Shown here piece after piece: positions 55,108-63,700 of a stretch of 64,000 bases of DNA. The notes beneath the pieces were generated by a model that searched no databases, had not been told where the DNA came from, and saw nothing but the letters and a program-made list of their open reading frames with translations. The stretch's first letter is position 1; every line of letters begins with the position of its first letter. Source of the DNA: Streptomyces nitrosporeus (GTDB lineage: Bacteria > Actinomycetota > Actinomycetes > Streptomycetales > Streptomycetaceae). Location of the stretch: positions 3,596,001 to 3,660,000 of the forward strand of contig NZ_CP023702.1 in assembly GCF_008704555.1 (NCBI RefSeq), written 5' to 3'. The position numbers were made by a program, and so were the translations under genes.

Positions 55108-55746
55108 ATGACTGACACATATCGTGTTAAGCAACGGCAATCGGGAAAGGAGTCCACAAAGCCCTCCGTATCGGAGCAAACAGCCGAGGAGTCTATGTCC
55201 AGCTCGGATCTACTAGACATGACGAAATGGCACATTGACAGGTATGACCGACTGCGCAGTTCGACCTCGGCTCGAGCATCAGTATTACTGAGCGCCAATG
55301 CGGTACTGGCGAGCGGTTCTTTAATTCTGGTTAACTATCACCTGCAAACAACTAAAGGCCCGCGCACACTACTGATTGAATCTGTATTTTGCCTACTGGC
55401 TGCATTGACACTCTCGCTCATCCTTCGAAGTCTCTGGAGTTCCATTAACGCCATTGCGGCACGGAAGACCACTCGCGTTCTACATTCTGCCGAAATTCCC
55501 TCCAGGTTCCTGTTCAACTGGGGAGACACTCTTAAATCCGTCGATGGCCATAGCGACTTCGCCAGGAAAGTTAAAGAACTTAGCTTGGATTCGATTCTCG
55601 GTCACGCCATGGCAGAACTATGGACAGATGTCTTGCAGCACTCTCAGCGGCACCGGCATCTCAGGTCGGCTATCAATACATTCCGGTATTGCGTTATGTC
55701 TCTGCTGGCCTTGTCGGTGTTCACATTCGCTGTAGCGCTGAAATAA
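55108..55746 (+). CDS. membrane protein resembling Pycsar/DUF5706 effectors
   Basis: 212 residues from the ATG at 55108, with GAGGGGGAAG immediately upstream. A polar 40-residue start leads into HIDRYDRLRSSTSARASVLL, then three membrane segments at about 57-78, 88-110 and 190-210. Between the second and third lies an amphipathic helical stretch (FNWGDTLKSVDGHSDFARKV ... DVLQHSQRHRHLRSAINTFR). The arrangement, including the charged helix before segment 1 and the arm before the last segment, resembles the membrane effectors of pyrimidine-cyclase (Pycsar) antiphage systems. No cyclase gene is nearby. Codons 60 and 72 are TTA. It is divergent from the TIR gene with 136 bp between starts. The family call is by pattern only. 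Confidence 0.6.
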   Translation: MTDTYRVKQRQSGKESTKPSVSEQTAEESMSSSDLLDMTKWHIDRYDRLRSSTSARASVLLSANAVLASGSLILVNYHLQTTKGPRTLLIESVFCLLAALTLSLILRSLWSSINAIAARKTTRVLHSAEIPSRFLFNWGDTLKSVDGHSDFARKVKELSLDSILGHAMAELWTDVLQHSQRHRHLRSAINTFRYCVMSLLALSVFTFAVALK

Positions 55747-55910
55747 TCACCCTCCAGGGGGCGCTGGGGTAGCGCTGCCGTCTCAGTTTCCGTCTTGTTC
55801 AGCACCGTTCACGGGAACTCAGGCAAGTCCGGAGGCGGTAGCCGCCCAGACAGCTGACTGTCCATGAACGCAGGTGAACGGCCCGTCCGAGGCGCTGGCG
55901 GCCACCACAG
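55747..55910. other. right inner flank of the element
   Basis: 164 bp between the membrane-effector stop and the right attachment repeat. Small hairpins (GGCGGTAGCCGCC, ACAGCTGACTGT) are visible; the first could end the effector transcript. No gene. Confidence 0.4.
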
Positions 55911-56026
55911 TTGGAAAGCGTGTTGGAGGCAACCCCTCACGAGTTCGAATCTCGTATCCTCCGCCATTGCTCTCACCGGGCAATACGTCGAAGGGCCCCG
56001 CAGCTTGCTGCGGGGCCCTTCGACGT
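55911..56026. repeat. attR: right attachment repeat
   Basis: 116-bp copy of the tRNA-Ser 3' part plus terminator, with one mismatch to the left copy (A at 55927, weakening the variable-arm stem). It has no 5' half of the tRNA and is not a functional gene. It marks the right end of the element. Host-like sequence resumes after CGACGT. Confidence 0.9.
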
Positions 56027-56199
56027 ATGTGGTCTCAGTCGCACGGGTCGGACAGTCGTGGACACCCGCGAACGGGCTTCGTCCGCGCTCCGCCGCATCG
56101 GGACCGAGCTCCTCCTTGGCGCCCCGCTCAGACCGTGTCCTACATGGTCACAGGGGTTCCCCTTCCAAGAGCAGTCCTTTGACGCGCAACACCGTGGCC

Positions 56200-57114
56200 T
56201 CATCCCTTGATGGGCAGGTCCCGGGCCGCGTAGTACGCGTGCAGCGCCGCCTCGCTGCCGGAGCCCAGGGCGGTCATGATCCGTTGGAAGCGGGCGGAGC
56301 GGAGGTCGCCGGCCACGATGACGCGGGGGTGCTGGCCGGTGGGCGGGCAGTAGCCGTCCGGGCCACGGGTCAGGTCTCCGGGTGGGGCGGCGGGGGCGTT
56401 TCCCAGGCTGAGGAAGGCCGCGTCCGCCGTGATCGTCCGGTGGGTACCGTCCTGTCCCACTGCCTCGGCCGACAGCTGAGAGCCTTCTCCACCGCGCAGC
56501 GTCAGGTGATCGACGGGGAGCAGCGTGACCCGTGGGTCATCGCGGATCTCGTCGGTCTTGTACTCGTCCGTCGCCGGGTACGCCACGAGGAGGCGCGTGT
56601 CTGTGGTCGGGTGGGCGCGCAGGAAGGTGCCGATCGGGCGGTCACCGCCGAGGACGAGGAGGGTCCGGCCTCGGGCGTCGTCGGTGTCGGCCTGCCAGAG
56701 CGCGGACAGAGTCAGGCCGGCAGGGGCGGTGATCCAGGTCGCGTCGCCGGGTTGGAGAGGGCCGACGCCCGTGGCGACGACGGCGTACGGGGCGGTGAGG
56801 GAAACGCCCGTGTCCAACGTGACGGTCACCTGGTCGTCGTCGGCGCGAAGTTCGGTGACGTACCGACCGAGTTCGAGGCGGCAGAGCTCCGTGCTCTTCA
56901 GCTCGGCAACGATGGCGTCGGCCAGCTCGGGGCCGCCGGTGTAGCCGCCGAGGACGTTGTTCAGAGCCGGGATCCGGTACAGGTTCCGGCACAGCCGGTC
57001 CGGCTCGACCAGAATCGAGCGCATGCCGACGCTGGCGGCCATACGTGCGGCAGCGCATCCGGCGGGCCCGCCGCCGGTGATGATCAGGTCGGTGTCGTAC
57101 CGCGTGTCGCCCAT
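56200..57114 (-). CDS. thioredoxin-reductase-like FAD oxidoreductase lacking CxxC
   Basis: 304 residues from the ATG at 57114. YDTDLIITGGGPAGCAAARM is the FAD-binding GxGxxG region, and LTAPYAVVATGVGPL, LVLGGDRPIG and PRVIVAGDLRSARFQRIMTA (second FAD motif, with the terminal GD) follow the thioredoxin-reductase plan. The redox CxxC expected in the middle is missing, so it is not a thioredoxin reductase; such proteins often act as ferredoxin-NADP reductase-like or as tailoring oxidases. It lies 4 bp downstream of a broken XRE regulator gene, facing away from the element. Confidence 0.8.
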   Translation of the reverse strand: MGDTRYDTDLIITGGGPAGCAAARMAASVGMRSILVEPDRLCRNLYRIPALNNVLGGYTGGPELADAIVAELKSTELCRLELGRYVTELRADDDQVTVTLDTGVSLTAPYAVVATGVGPLQPGDATWITAPAGLTLSALWQADTDDARGRTLLVLGGDRPIGTFLRAHPTTDTRLLVAYPATDEYKTDEIRDDPRVTLLPVDHLTLRGGEGSQLSAEAVGQDGTHRTITADAAFLSLGNAPAAPPGDLTRGPDGYCPPTGQHPRVIVAGDLRSARFQRIMTALGSGSEAALHAYYAARDLPIKG

Positions 57115-57118
57115 AGGG

Positions 57119-57579
57119 CTATTCCAGCACCGGGGCCCCGGCGTACGCGGTGAGTTGGCCGACCACGTGGTCCGTGGTGACAAGTCGGCCGGTTCCGATC
57201 AAGGACTCCAGCCACCCTCGTGCGCGCTCGGTCTCATGCGGGCGCGGAGGCGGCCGGCGCGCTCGACGCCGATGAGAGATGAGAACTGGCAGGAACTGGT
57301 GGGAGTCGACTTCGGTTCGGCCTGTCACAGGCGGCGCAGCACCGTTCGTTCCCACTGCCGCCGCGAACCGCGCCTGTGCTTCGTCCGACGCATGGTCGAG
57401 TGCGGTGTCGAGCGCAGCCTGGGACTCGGCATGCGGCTGGTGCCCCGCTCCGCCACCCTCCCAGTTCGACACGGTCCGGTCCCTGACCCCGAGCAGGCGG
57501 CGAAGTCACGCAGGCTCATCCGAAGGGCTTCGCGCAGCAGCCGCGCTTCGCGGCCGGACCATCGCTGCACGGTCACCAC
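57119..57579 (-). pseudogene. XRE-family regulator, frameshifted and truncated
   Basis: The first frame (GTG 57579) gives VQRWSGREARLLREALRMSL, RDFAA and then nonsense. One base further the frame reads LLGVRDRTVSNWEGGGAGHQ and so on, restoring the helix-turn-helix 'LGVRDRTVSNWE'. Restoring one C in the run at about 57519 (GCCGCCTGCTC for GCCGCCCTGCTC) heals it. The later part, TEVDSHQFLPVLISHRRRAR, resembles the linker of long Streptomyces XRE/tetratricopeptide regulators and then loses similarity. Full-length relatives are several hundred residues, so this is a remnant, unless the frameshift is a sequencing error and the gene is short. Confidence 0.75.
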
Positions 57580-57790
57580 CGTCGTATCCCCTGTCCGTCA
57601 CCTGGTGAAACGCCGAAACGCCCAGTGTGAGCAGTCCTGTTCGGCATCACCGCGGCATCGCCGCAGCCCCATGCGTCACACTGAGCGATCAGTTCGCCCC
57701 ATGCTGTATTCACGAACCGGGAAAGCGGCCCCAGCCGAAGAACGCCCCTCCGCCCGTTCTCCCCGGTTACACAACCAAGGAGCAAACGGC

Positions 57791-58108
57791 ATGACCGGCA
57801 TCGTCAAGCGCAACGCCCGCGCCATCCTTCTCGACGGCGACGAACTGGTCCTCATCAAGCGCACCGAGCCCGGCAGGGAGCCGTACTGGGTGTCGGTCGG
57901 AGGAGGAGCCGAGGAAGAGAACGTGACCATCGAGGCGGCTCTGCACCGGGAGGAGTTCGACAAGCCGGAGCGGGGCGGCCACGACGCGGTCCGGGCCGTC
58001 GTCCCACGATTCGTACTCCCCACAGCGCACGCCGGTGCCTCCGGCCGCCTTCCGCCGCCCCGTTACGATCGCCGGTCATGGACTGGCTGGAGCGCACCGC
58101 GGAGTTGA
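57791..58108 (+). pseudogene. NUDIX hydrolase, internally deleted
   Basis: A start (MTGIVKRNARAILLDGDELV, LIKRTEPGREPYWVSVGGGA) and the first half of the NUDIX box (G-x5-E-x7-RE: GGGAEEENVTIEAALHREEF) are typical. After REEF the sequence jumps to DKPERGGHDAVRAVVPRFVL, which looks like a C-terminal segment of the same family. The EE-x-G-U part of the box, which binds metal, is lost, so about 60-80 residues appear to have been deleted. The frame continues into the next gene. The predicted protein cannot be an active NUDIX enzyme. Confidence 0.75.
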
Positions 58109-58971
58109 GGCAGTGGACCAGGAGCGGGTCGCGGGCGGCGCACAAGCCGCTGCTGTTGCTGTACGCCCTGGGCCTGTTCCGGCAGGACGCCGACGCCGAG
58201 CTCCGGTACAGCGCGGTGGAGGAGGATCTGCGGCGGCTGCTGACGGAGTACGGTCCGCCCCACAGGACCACGCCCGCCTACCCGTTCCACCACCTGGTGA
58301 ACGACGGGGTGTGGGAGGTACGCACCGACCGGGGGCCCGGCAGTCCCGGCAGCGGGGTGCGGGAGTTGCGGGCGGCGGGTGCGGCGGGGCGGCTGTCGCC
58401 GGAACTCCGGGAAGCGCTGCGGCGGGAGCCGTCGCTGCTCGGCCGGATGGCGCGGGTCCTGCTCGACCGGAACTTCCCGGCCTCGCTCCACGGTGACCTG
58501 TGCGAAGCCGTCGGCCTGGGGCCGGAGCCGGCGGGCGCCCCTGAGCTCCCGGCCGCGCGCCGGCGCCGGGACCCGCGGATGCGGGAGATGGTGCTGTCGG
58601 CCTACGAGTACCGGTGCGCCTTCTGCGGTTACGACGGCAGGATCGGCGCGGTGCCCGTCGGCCTGGAGGCGGCCCATGTGCGCTGGTGGGCTTTCGACGG
58701 TCCTGACGAGGTCACCAACGGGCTCTGCCTGTGCTCGCTGCACCACAAGCTCTTCGACAGAGGGGTGCTCGGCATCGGTGACGGCCACCGGGTCCTGGTC
58801 TCCGAGCACTTCGCCGGCCGCAGCTCCGCCGCCCACGACCACGTCGTGGCGCTCGCGGGCGGCAGGATCCTCGGGCCCCGGTCCGGGAGCGCGCCCGTGG
58901 CCGCGGACCACCGTTCCTGGCACACCCGCCAGGTCTTCCGAGGCGGTCCACGACCGGTCACGGCGGTCTGA
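58078..58971 (+). CDS. phosphorothioate-dependent restriction endonuclease (SBD-HNH type)
   Basis: 297 residues. The N-terminus MDWLERTAELRQWTRSGSRA followed by HKPLLLLYALGLF is the start of the sulfur-binding domain found in Streptomyces McrA-like proteins that recognise phosphorothioate-modified DNA; PAYPFHHLVNDGVWEV belongs to the same domain. The C-terminal HNH nuclease reads YRCAFCGYDGRIG, LEAAHVRWWAFDGPDEVTNG and LCLCSLHHKLFDRGVLG, with His200, Asn214 and His222/223 as catalytic/metal residues and four cysteines around a zinc. It is a type IV restriction enzyme against incoming modified DNA. It starts inside the tail of the broken NUDIX frame. Confidence 0.85.
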   Translation: MDWLERTAELRQWTRSGSRAAHKPLLLLYALGLFRQDADAELRYSAVEEDLRRLLTEYGPPHRTTPAYPFHHLVNDGVWEVRTDRGPGSPGSGVRELRAAGAAGRLSPELREALRREPSLLGRMARVLLDRNFPASLHGDLCEAVGLGPEPAGAPELPAARRRRDPRMREMVLSAYEYRCAFCGYDGRIGAVPVGLEAAHVRWWAFDGPDEVTNGLCLCSLHHKLFDRGVLGIGDGHRVLVSEHFAGRSSAAHDHVVALAGGRILGPRSGSAPVAADHRSWHTRQVFRGGPRPVTAV

Positions 58972-59031
58972 CCGCCGCCGCCTCCCCACCCCCGCCCGGC
59001 GGACGAAGAGGCGGGGAGGCGGCGGGCCGGG

Positions 59032-60330
59032 TCAGGCCCCGGAGTCCGTCCTGCGGCGCCGGGCGAGGAGCATCGCGGCCGCGCCGAGGGTGAGGGCCGT
59101 GCCGCTCGCGAGGGCGAGCCGGGTGTTGGCGGGGGACGTGCCGGTGGCCGCGAGGGTGCCGCCGGTGGTGTTCACGGGGGTCTTCGACGTGGTGCCCTGG
59201 GCCCCGTGGTTGGGCTTGGTCTTGCCCGGCTTCGCGTCGTCGGCCTTGCCGGGGTCGCTGTTCGCGGCCGCGATCACGAACTCGTACCCGACGAGGTCGG
59301 GGGCCTGGCCGCAGGAGCCGTCCTTGTTGAAGTAGTCGCCCGCGACGAAGGCGATGCCCTCACCGGCGGGTGCCGAGGCGTCGACGGTGAGGCGCAGCTT
59401 GATGTCGGCGTGGGCGCCGGCCTTCAGCGGGCCGATCGTGTCGATGTACTCGGCGTGCTCGACGTCCCGCCACTTCGGGGAGGCGGCGGTCGACCACTGC
59501 AACCGCAGGAGTTCGTCGATCTCCTTCAGGCCGCTCTTGTCCGACGCCTGGACGTCGGCGAACGCGAGGACGCGATCCATGGCCTCGTCGGTGCCGTTGG
59601 TGACACGCAGCGAGAAGGCGGTGGTCGTACCCGCGACGACGGCGGACGGCAGACCGGTGACGACGGAGGTGAGTTCGGGTACGGGGACGCACTCCTCGCC
59701 CCCGGGCGTTCCGCCCTCCTCTTCCTCTTCGGCCTCGGCTTCGGCCTCGGCCAGGGCCGCGTCGGCGGCCTTCTTGGCGGTGAGCGCCTTCTCCACCGCC
59801 GCCTTGGCGTCCCCGTACGCCCGGGAGGCGGCGACCCGTGCGTCGTCGGCCTCCTTGTCGGTGCGGAATGCCTCGGCGTCGGCCTGCTCCTTGGCCGTGG
59901 CGGCCGTCACCGCGGCGGCCTCGGCGTCGGCGAGTGCCGCTTCGGCGGCGGTCCTCTCTTCCGTGTCCGCGTCAACCGGCAGGGCGTCGAGCGCGGTCCG
60001 GGCGTCCACGACGGCCTGGTCGGCGTCGGTCTTGGCGGTGGCCGCCTTCTCGGCCGCCTGCCGGGCCGCGTCGGCCGCGACGGCGGGGGGCCATGCCTCC
60101 GAGTGCGTCGCCTCCAGCACGTCCATGGCCGCGACCTGGGCCGCGACGGCCTTGTCGTACGCCTCCTGTGCGGCGGCGGCCGCGTTCTTGAGCTCCTCCA
60201 GGGACGGCTCGGCCTGGGTCCGAGCCGTCGGCTCGGTGCCGGCGAAGGCGGGAGCGGTGGCGGAGAGCAGGACGACGGGTGCTGTCACGGCGAGGGCGAC
60301 GGCTGTGGCGAGGGTGCGGCGGATCTTCAC
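59032..60330 (-). CDS. sortase-anchored coiled-coil surface protein (LAXTG)
   Basis: 432 residues. A signal peptide (MKIRRTLATAVALAVTAPVV ... AFAG) leads a long Ala/Glu/Lys/Asp helical region (about 40-200) with heptad-like order. A beta-rich domain with four cysteines follows (GGEECVPVPELTSVVTGLPS to SCGQAPDLVGYEFVIAAAN), then a Lys/Pro linker. The C-terminus is GTLAATGTSPANTRLALASG, a hydrophobic stretch and ARRRRT: a sortase substrate with the LAxTG motif used by class E sortases in Streptomyces. It should be covalently attached to the cell wall. Adhesion or chaplin-like roles are only guesses. Confidence 0.85.
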   Translation of the reverse strand: MKIRRTLATAVALAVTAPVVLLSATAPAFAGTEPTARTQAEPSLEELKNAAAAAQEAYDKAVAAQVAAMDVLEATHSEAWPPAVAADAARQAAEKAATAKTDADQAVVDARTALDALPVDADTEERTAAEAALADAEAAAVTAATAKEQADAEAFRTDKEADDARVAASRAYGDAKAAVEKALTAKKAADAALAEAEAEAEEEEEGGTPGGEECVPVPELTSVVTGLPSAVVAGTTTAFSLRVTNGTDEAMDRVLAFADVQASDKSGLKEIDELLRLQWSTAASPKWRDVEHAEYIDTIGPLKAGAHADIKLRLTVDASAPAGEGIAFVAGDYFNKDGSCGQAPDLVGYEFVIAAANSDPGKADDAKPGKTKPNHGAQGTTSKTPVNTTGGTLAATGTSPANTRLALASGTALTLGAAAMLLARRRRTDSGA

Positions 60331-60656
60331 ATGAGCCCTTTGGGTCCGGTCCGGAAGAAGAGAATGTAGCGAAGAGAAGAAGAGGGGTGCGCCGCCGCCG
60401 CGGAAGGAATCCCGCGGGCGGGCTCCCGGATCCTAGGACGAGGATTCACAGGTTCGGGCACACTTCTTCCAGCTGTTCTGGCGTGAAATGAAGCATCCGG
60501 ATACGACAGAGAACCGCAAAGAGGTGCAGTTGCCCTCAGTTTCTGTCTTTTCGGTGTGACGAACGCCACGTGATCACAGATCGGGGGAAAGTCCCCTGGT
60601 CACCCTGCCCGCAGCCGCCAGCAGCCGGGAGGACGGGCCCACCGGGACCATCTCCC
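60331..60656. other. upstream region of the surface-protein gene
   Basis: 326 bp without a gene. An AT-richer part at about 60470-60570 (GAAATGAAGCATCC, TCAGTTTCTGTCTTTTC) is the likely promoter of the leftward surface-protein gene. Confidence 0.45.
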
Positions 60657-60693
60657 GCCTCCCTCGGGGAGGCGGCCCCTCCCCGAGGGAGGC
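60657..60693 (-). terminator. terminator of cobN
   Basis: Perfect 16-bp arms GCCTCCCTCGGGGAGG and CCTCCCCGAGGGAGGC around a 5-base loop, 48 bp beyond the cobN stop. Confidence 0.85.
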
Positions 60694-60740
60694 GGCTCCG
60701 CTGCCCCTCCCCGCTCTCGGTCCCCGCCCCCTCCGGGGCG

Positions 60741-63700
60741 TCAGTCCTCGTCCCCCTCCAGGGACCCTTCCGTCTCCAGGTAGGCCTGGCGCAGCCCTTC
60801 CAGGACCGCCGGATCGGGCTTGGCCCACATCCCCCGGGACTCGGCCTCCAGGAGGCGTTCCGCGATGCCGTGGAGGGCCCAGGGGTTGGCCTGCTGGAGG
60901 AACTCCCGGTTGACCGGGTCCAGGACGTAGGTCTCGGTGAGCTTGTCGTACATCCAGTCCGCGACGACGCCGGTGGTGGCGTCGTAGCCGAAGAGGTAGT
61001 CGACGGTGGCCGCGAGTTCGAAGGCGCCCTTGTAGCCGTGGCGGCGCATCGCCTCGATCCACTTCGGGTTGACGACGCGGGCCCGGAAGACCCGGGACGT
61101 CTCCTCGGTCAGGGTGCGGGTGCGGACCGTCTCGGGGCGGGTGGAGTCGCCGATGTACGCGGCGGGGGCGGTGCCCTTCAGCGCGCGTACGGCCGCGACC
61201 ATGCCTCCGTGGTACTGGAAGTAGTCGTCCGAGTCCGCGATGTCGTGCTCGCGGGTGTCGGTGTTCTTCGCGGCGACCGCGATCCGCTTGTACGCGCTCT
61301 CCATCTCGTCCCGGGCGGGACGGCCGTCGAGCTCGCGGCCGTAGGCGTAGCCGCCCCAGACCGTGTAGACCTCGGCGAGGTCGGCGTCGGTGCGCCAGTC
61401 GCGGGAGTCGATGAGCTGGAGCAGGCCCGCGCCGTAGGTGCCGGGGCGGGAGCCGAAGATACGGGTGGTGGCGCGCCGCTCGTCGCCGTGTTCGGCCAGG
61501 TCGGCCTGGGTATGGGCGCGTACGAAGTTGTGCTCGGCGCTCTCGTCGAGGGAGGCCGCCAGGCGTACCGCGTCGTCGAGCAGGCCGACCGTGTGCGGGA
61601 AGGCGTCCCGGAAGAACCCGGAGATCCGCAGGGTGACGTCGATCCGGGGGCGGCCCAGTTCCTCGTACGGGATGGGCTCCAGGCCGGTGACGCGGCGCGA
61701 GGCGTCGTCCCAGACGGGGCGGATGCCGAGCAGCGCGAATGCCTCGGCGATGTCGTCGCCGGCGGTGCGCATCGCGCTGGTGCCCCAGAGGGAGAGGCCG
61801 ACGGAGGTGGGCCAGTCGCCGTTGTCGGCGCGGTAGCGCTCCAGCAGTGAGTCGGCGAGCGCCTGGCCGGTCTCCCAGGCGAGCCGGGAGGGCACGGCCT
61901 TGGGGTCGACGGAGTAGAAGTTGCGGCCGGTCGGCAGCACGTTGACCAGGCCGCGGAGCGGGGAGCCGGAGGGGCCCGCGGGGACGGAACCGCCGGCCAG
62001 GGCGTGGACGGCGTGGTCGAGTTCGTCGGTGGTCGCGGCGAGGCGGGGCACGACCTCGCGGGCCGCGAAGTGGAGGATGTCCGCGACGGCGGCGGGGAGC
62101 CCGTCGGCGACCCGTCCGACGGCAGCGGGGTCCCAGCCGGCGTCCTCCATGGCCTGGACGAGGGCGCGGGCCCGCTCCTCTGTCTCGTCGGCCGCGGTGC
62201 GGGTGGCGGCGGACTCGTCGAGGCCGAGCGCCTCGCGCAGCCCGGGGAGGGACGACGTACCGCCCCAGATCTGGCGGGCGCGCAGGATGGCGAGGACCAG
62301 GTTGACGCGCTCGGGCCCGGCCGGGGCCCCGCCCAGGACGTGCAGGCCGTCGCGGATCTGGACGTCCTTGATCTCACAGAGCCAGCCGTCGAGATGCATG
62401 ATGAAGTCGTCGAAGCCCTCGTCCTCGGGGCGGTCTTCGAGCCCGAGGTCGTGGTCCAGCTTCGCGGCCTGGATCAGCGTCCAGATCTGGGCGCGGACGG
62501 CGGGCAGCTTCGCCGGGTCCATCGCGGCGATCTGGGCGTGCTCGTCCAGGAGTTGTTCCAGGCGGGCGATGTCGCCGTAGCTGTCGGCGCGCGCCATCGG
62601 CGGCACCAGGTGGTCGACGAGGGTGGCGTGCGCCCGGCGCTTGGCCTGGGTCCCCTCGCCCGGGTCGTTGACCAGGAACGGGTAGACCAGCGGCAGATCG
62701 CCCAGCGCCGCGTCGGGTCCGCAGGCGGCGGAGAGGCCGGCGTTCTTGCCGGGCAGCCACTCCAGGTTGCCGTGCTTGCCCAGGTGGATCATCGCGTCGG
62801 CGCCGAAGCCGTTGTCCTCGGTGGAGGCGGCGATCCACCGGTAGGCGGCCAGGTAGTGGTGCGAGGGCGGCAGATCGGGGTCGTGGTAGATCGCGATCGG
62901 GTTCTCGCCGAAGCCGCGCGGCGGCTGGATGAGGATCAGGAGGTTCCCGCGGCGCAGCGCGGCCAGCACGATGTCGCCCTCGGGGTTGCGGGACCGGTCG
63001 ACGAACATCTCGCCGGGGGCCGGGCCCCAGTGCTCCTCGACGGCCTCGCGCAGTTCGGCGGGCAGGGCCGCGAACCAGCGGCGGTAGTCGGCGGCGGGGA
63101 TACGGACCGGGTTGCGGGCCAGCTGCTCCTCGGTGAGCCACTCCTGGTCGTGGCCGCCGGCCTCGATCAGCGCGCGGATCAGCTCGTCGCCGTCGCCGGA
63201 GACCAGTCCCGGGATCTCCTCCTCGGGCCCGAAGTCGTAGCCCTCGGCGCGCAGCCGGCGCAGCAGGGCGACGGCGCTGGCCGGGGTGTCCAGGCCGACC
63301 GCGTTGCCGATCCGGGAGTGCTTGGTCGGGTACGCGGACAGGACGAGCGCGATCCGCTTCCCGGCGGCGGGGATGTGGCGCAGCCGGGCGTGGCGTACGG
63401 CGATCCCGGCGACGCGGGCGGCCCGCTCGGGGTCGGCGGCGTACGCGGGCAGGCCGTCCTCGTCGATCTCCTTGAAGGAGAACGGGACGGTGATCAGGCG
63501 GCCGTCGAACTCGGGGACGGCGATCTGGGTGGCGGCGTCCAGCGGGGAGACGCCCTCGTCGTTCTCCTCCCAGGCGCTGCGCGGGCCGGTCAGGCAGAGC
63601 GCCTGGAGGACGGGGACGTCGAGGCCGGTGAGAGCGCCCGCGTCCCAGGACTCGTCGTCGCCGCCCGCCGAGGCGGTGGCGGGCTTGGTGCCGCCCGCCG

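Larger units (their letters stand above)
52519..56026. mobile_element. remnant integrative element in tRNA-Ser(GGA), ~3.4 kb
   Basis: Bounded by 116-bp direct repeats covering the 3' part of tRNA-Ser and its terminator. The order inside is: integrase C-terminal relic next to the left repeat, frameshifted IS630-type transposase, small unknown gene, TIR-domain gene, divergent membrane-effector gene, right repeat. The cargo is AT-richer than the host (25 of 60 bases G or C at 55321-55380). The integrase position, facing the tRNA just inside the repeat, is typical of tyrosine-recombinase elements. Loss of the integrase by IS insertion has probably fixed the element in place. It could be a shrunken AICE, prophage or a defence cassette on a satellite. 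Confidence 0.85.

Noticed and set aside
55911..55995. Second tRNA-Ser gene at the right repeat
   Set aside because: Only the 3' part is present; the acceptor 5' strand and D-arm are missing and the variable arm has a mismatch. It is the displaced attachment copy.
56200..57114. Thioredoxin reductase trxB
   Set aside because: FAD motifs fit but the essential CxxC is absent, so the name would mislead.
57234..57509. 91-codon Cys-containing frame over the XRE remnant
   Set aside because: It is the third frame of the frameshifted regulator and shows no domain of its own.
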